This document shows, piece by piece, positions 43,675-44,859 of a stretch of 44,859 nt of DNA. The DNA is from Merismopedia glauca CCAP 1448/3 (GTDB lineage: Bacteria; Cyanobacteriota; Cyanobacteriia; Cyanobacteriales; CCAP-1448): assembly GCF_003003775.1 (NCBI RefSeq), contig NZ_PVWJ01000031.1, positions 1 through 44,859 of the forward strand, written 5' to 3'. The notes under the pieces were generated by a model. It made no database searches. It had not been told where the DNA came from and saw only the letters and a list, made by a program, of their open reading frames with translations. Position numbers and translations under genes: made by a program. Within the stretch, counting starts at the first letter, position 1. Each line of letters starts with the position of its first letter.

Positions 43675-44820
43675 TTAACTTAAGATATCTGTCAGAGCAT
43701 TCACCAAGGTTTGATTTTCGGCTGGAGAGCGAATAGCGACGCGAAAATAGCGATCGCCCAATTCAGGAAAACTCAAACAGTCGCGAATCAAGATTTTATG
43801 GCGTTTCAGGAGCCTTTGTTGCATTTTGGAGACAGATTCTTCAGCTTTGACTAATAAAAAGTTAGCTGCACTTCTATATGGAGCTAATCCAGGTATTTGG
43901 CACATATTTTCAAATAATTTGGCCCTAGCTGGCGCTAGCCACTGCCAAGTTTGTTTTTGAAACTCAACATCATTAATTGCAGCTTGGGCAGCTACTACAG
44001 CTAAACTATTCACAGGCCAAGGATCGCGCCAATGTTGCCATCGACGGAGACGATCTGGATGTCCCACTGCGTATCCGCACCGCAATCCTGGCAAACTATA
44101 GAACTTAGTGAGCGATCGCAATATAACTAAATTAGGATATCTCTTTACCCAATCAATCAAGCTTTGGTCTTCTTTAGGAGATAAAAAATCCATAAAAGCT
44201 TCATCTACCACCACTAAAGCCAGCTTATCTAAGTAGGGTAACAGCATTTCTCGGACAAACAATCTCCCTGTCGGATTGTGGGGATTATTAATCAGCAAAC
44301 CACTATTGAGGCTCTTTTGTCCTCCAACTTGCCTCCCGCGATCGAATAAAGTAGTAGGCTCATAAAGTCCTAAAGTTCCCTCAGCTAGCGTGACAAAGGT
44401 AAATCCTTTATCTTCCAAATTAAGATCGCAATTCAAGACTTGAGCTTCAAAAGCGCGCAGACTTCGCCAATAATCGCCAAAAGCTGGTGTCATTAGATAA
44501 GTAACTTTGAGCTTCGACAAATCTCGACAAGCCCAAGTGAGTAACTCCGCCGAACCATTCCCTGGCAAAATCCATTCAGGGGGTAAATTATGAAATTTAC
44601 CTAAAACTTCACACAGATCGCGGTAACTAGGATCTGGGTATTGGGATAGGAAGCAAATATTACTCTGTATGGCAGCTAGAACGCTACTAGGAGGTCCAAG
44701 AGGATTAATACTAGCTGAGAAGTCAATAATCGAAGTGGGGGCACAACCTGCCATAGAGGCTGCCCAGGACAAGTTTCCCCCATGTACAGGTCGTTTCAAG
44801 GTGTTGACTAGTTTTGGCAA
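43675..44820 (-). CDS. cobD: L-threonine-O-3-phosphate decarboxylase CobD
   Basis: A 381-residue PLP enzyme of the HisC fold family. CobD decarboxylates threonine phosphate to (R)-1-amino-2-propanol phosphate for the nucleotide loop of cobalamin. CobD landmarks are the N-terminal RPVHGGNLSWAA and IIDFSASINPLGPP, then YPDPSYRDLCEVL, GNGSAELLTW, NPHNPTGRLF, VVDEAFMDF and the PLP lysine in RSLTKFYSLPGLRCGYAVG. The HGGN and DFSASINPLG elements separate it from HisC. The start at 44820 is preferred (MPKLVNTLKRP). Only 39 bases upstream are visible, so a cobalamin riboswitch cannot be checked. Cobalamin or pseudocobalamin synthesis is inferred. Confidence 0.88.
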   Translation of the reverse strand: MPKLVNTLKRPVHGGNLSWAASMAGCAPTSIIDFSASINPLGPPSSVLAAIQSNICFLSQYPDPSYRDLCEVLGKFHNLPPEWILPGNGSAELLTWACRDLSKLKVTYLMTPAFGDYWRSLRAFEAQVLNCDLNLEDKGFTFVTLAEGTLGLYEPTTLFDRGRQVGGQKSLNSGLLINNPHNPTGRLFVREMLLPYLDKLALVVVDEAFMDFLSPKEDQSLIDWVKRYPNLVILRSLTKFYSLPGLRCGYAVGHPDRLRRWQHWRDPWPVNSLAVVAAQAAINDVEFQKQTWQWLAPARAKLFENMCQIPGLAPYRSAANFLLVKAEESVSKMQQRLLKRHKILIRDCLSFPELGDRYFRVAIRSPAENQTLVNALTDILS

Positions 44821-44859
44821 GAAAAGATGACTTCATTTTAACGAGGATGACAGGAGTGT

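Noticed and set aside
43675-44820. A second hisC
   Set aside because: The HGGN and DFSASINPLG elements and the downstream motifs are those of CobD, and hisC is already present at 16656-17816.

Overview
The window is chromosomal DNA from a cyanobacterium. Three things in the sequence show this: a photosystem I psaD gene, a DUF3493 gene (a cyanobacteria/chloroplast family), and very frequent HIP1 octamers (GCGATCGC). The intergenic spacers carry the heptamer tandem repeats (STRR type) and short palindromic repeats known from filamentous and large-genome unicellular cyanobacteria. I do not assign a genus.

Layout. Positions 1-7100 hold mostly minus-strand housekeeping and sensory genes: clpS overlapping a DUF2103 gene, a secreted FAD oxidoreductase, a PhnD-like lipoprotein divergent from a heme (Tll0287-type) HAMP sensor, an ACT-domain malic enzyme and a small PepSY-type membrane protein. 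Positions 7100-13500 are plus-strand: an orphan pair of sugar-type ABC permeases, a REC-GGDEF-EAL protein with only the EAL part intact, yebC, and a DEAD-box helicase with GC-richer codon use than its neighbours. Positions 13500-25600 are mixed: a secreted CARDB-like gene whose signal peptide is broken at a perfect palindrome, eda, psaD, a 37-residue membrane peptide, hisC, a metallophosphoesterase, a TPR protein, DUF3493, tRNA-Thr(CGT), two envelope hypotheticals, an Rpn/PD-(D/E)XK nuclease and leuS with a repeat-derived insertion.

The most unusual part is 26203-42034. Six consecutive plus-strand genes encode exported proteins totalling about 4,970 residues. They are an 862-residue cysteine-free DUF11-type protein, a 185-residue single-domain DUF11 protein, an 832-residue DUF11 plus SdrD-B-like protein, a 1311-residue outer-membrane beta-barrel protein with Ig/Big_1-like N-terminal domains, a 557-residue parallel beta-helix protein and a 1222-residue GEVED/beta-propeller/DUF11 protein. 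The first and last share a similar C-terminal module. I infer a surface-layer or surface-fibre system in which the barrel anchors or exports the modular proteins. This is the best candidate for an undescribed system in the window.

The end of the window (42186-44820, minus strand) holds a degenerate pyridine nucleotide-disulfide oxidoreductase homologue that lacks both the redox cysteines and the FAD fingerprint, and cobD of cobalamin synthesis. All functional names come from reading motifs; no database search was run.
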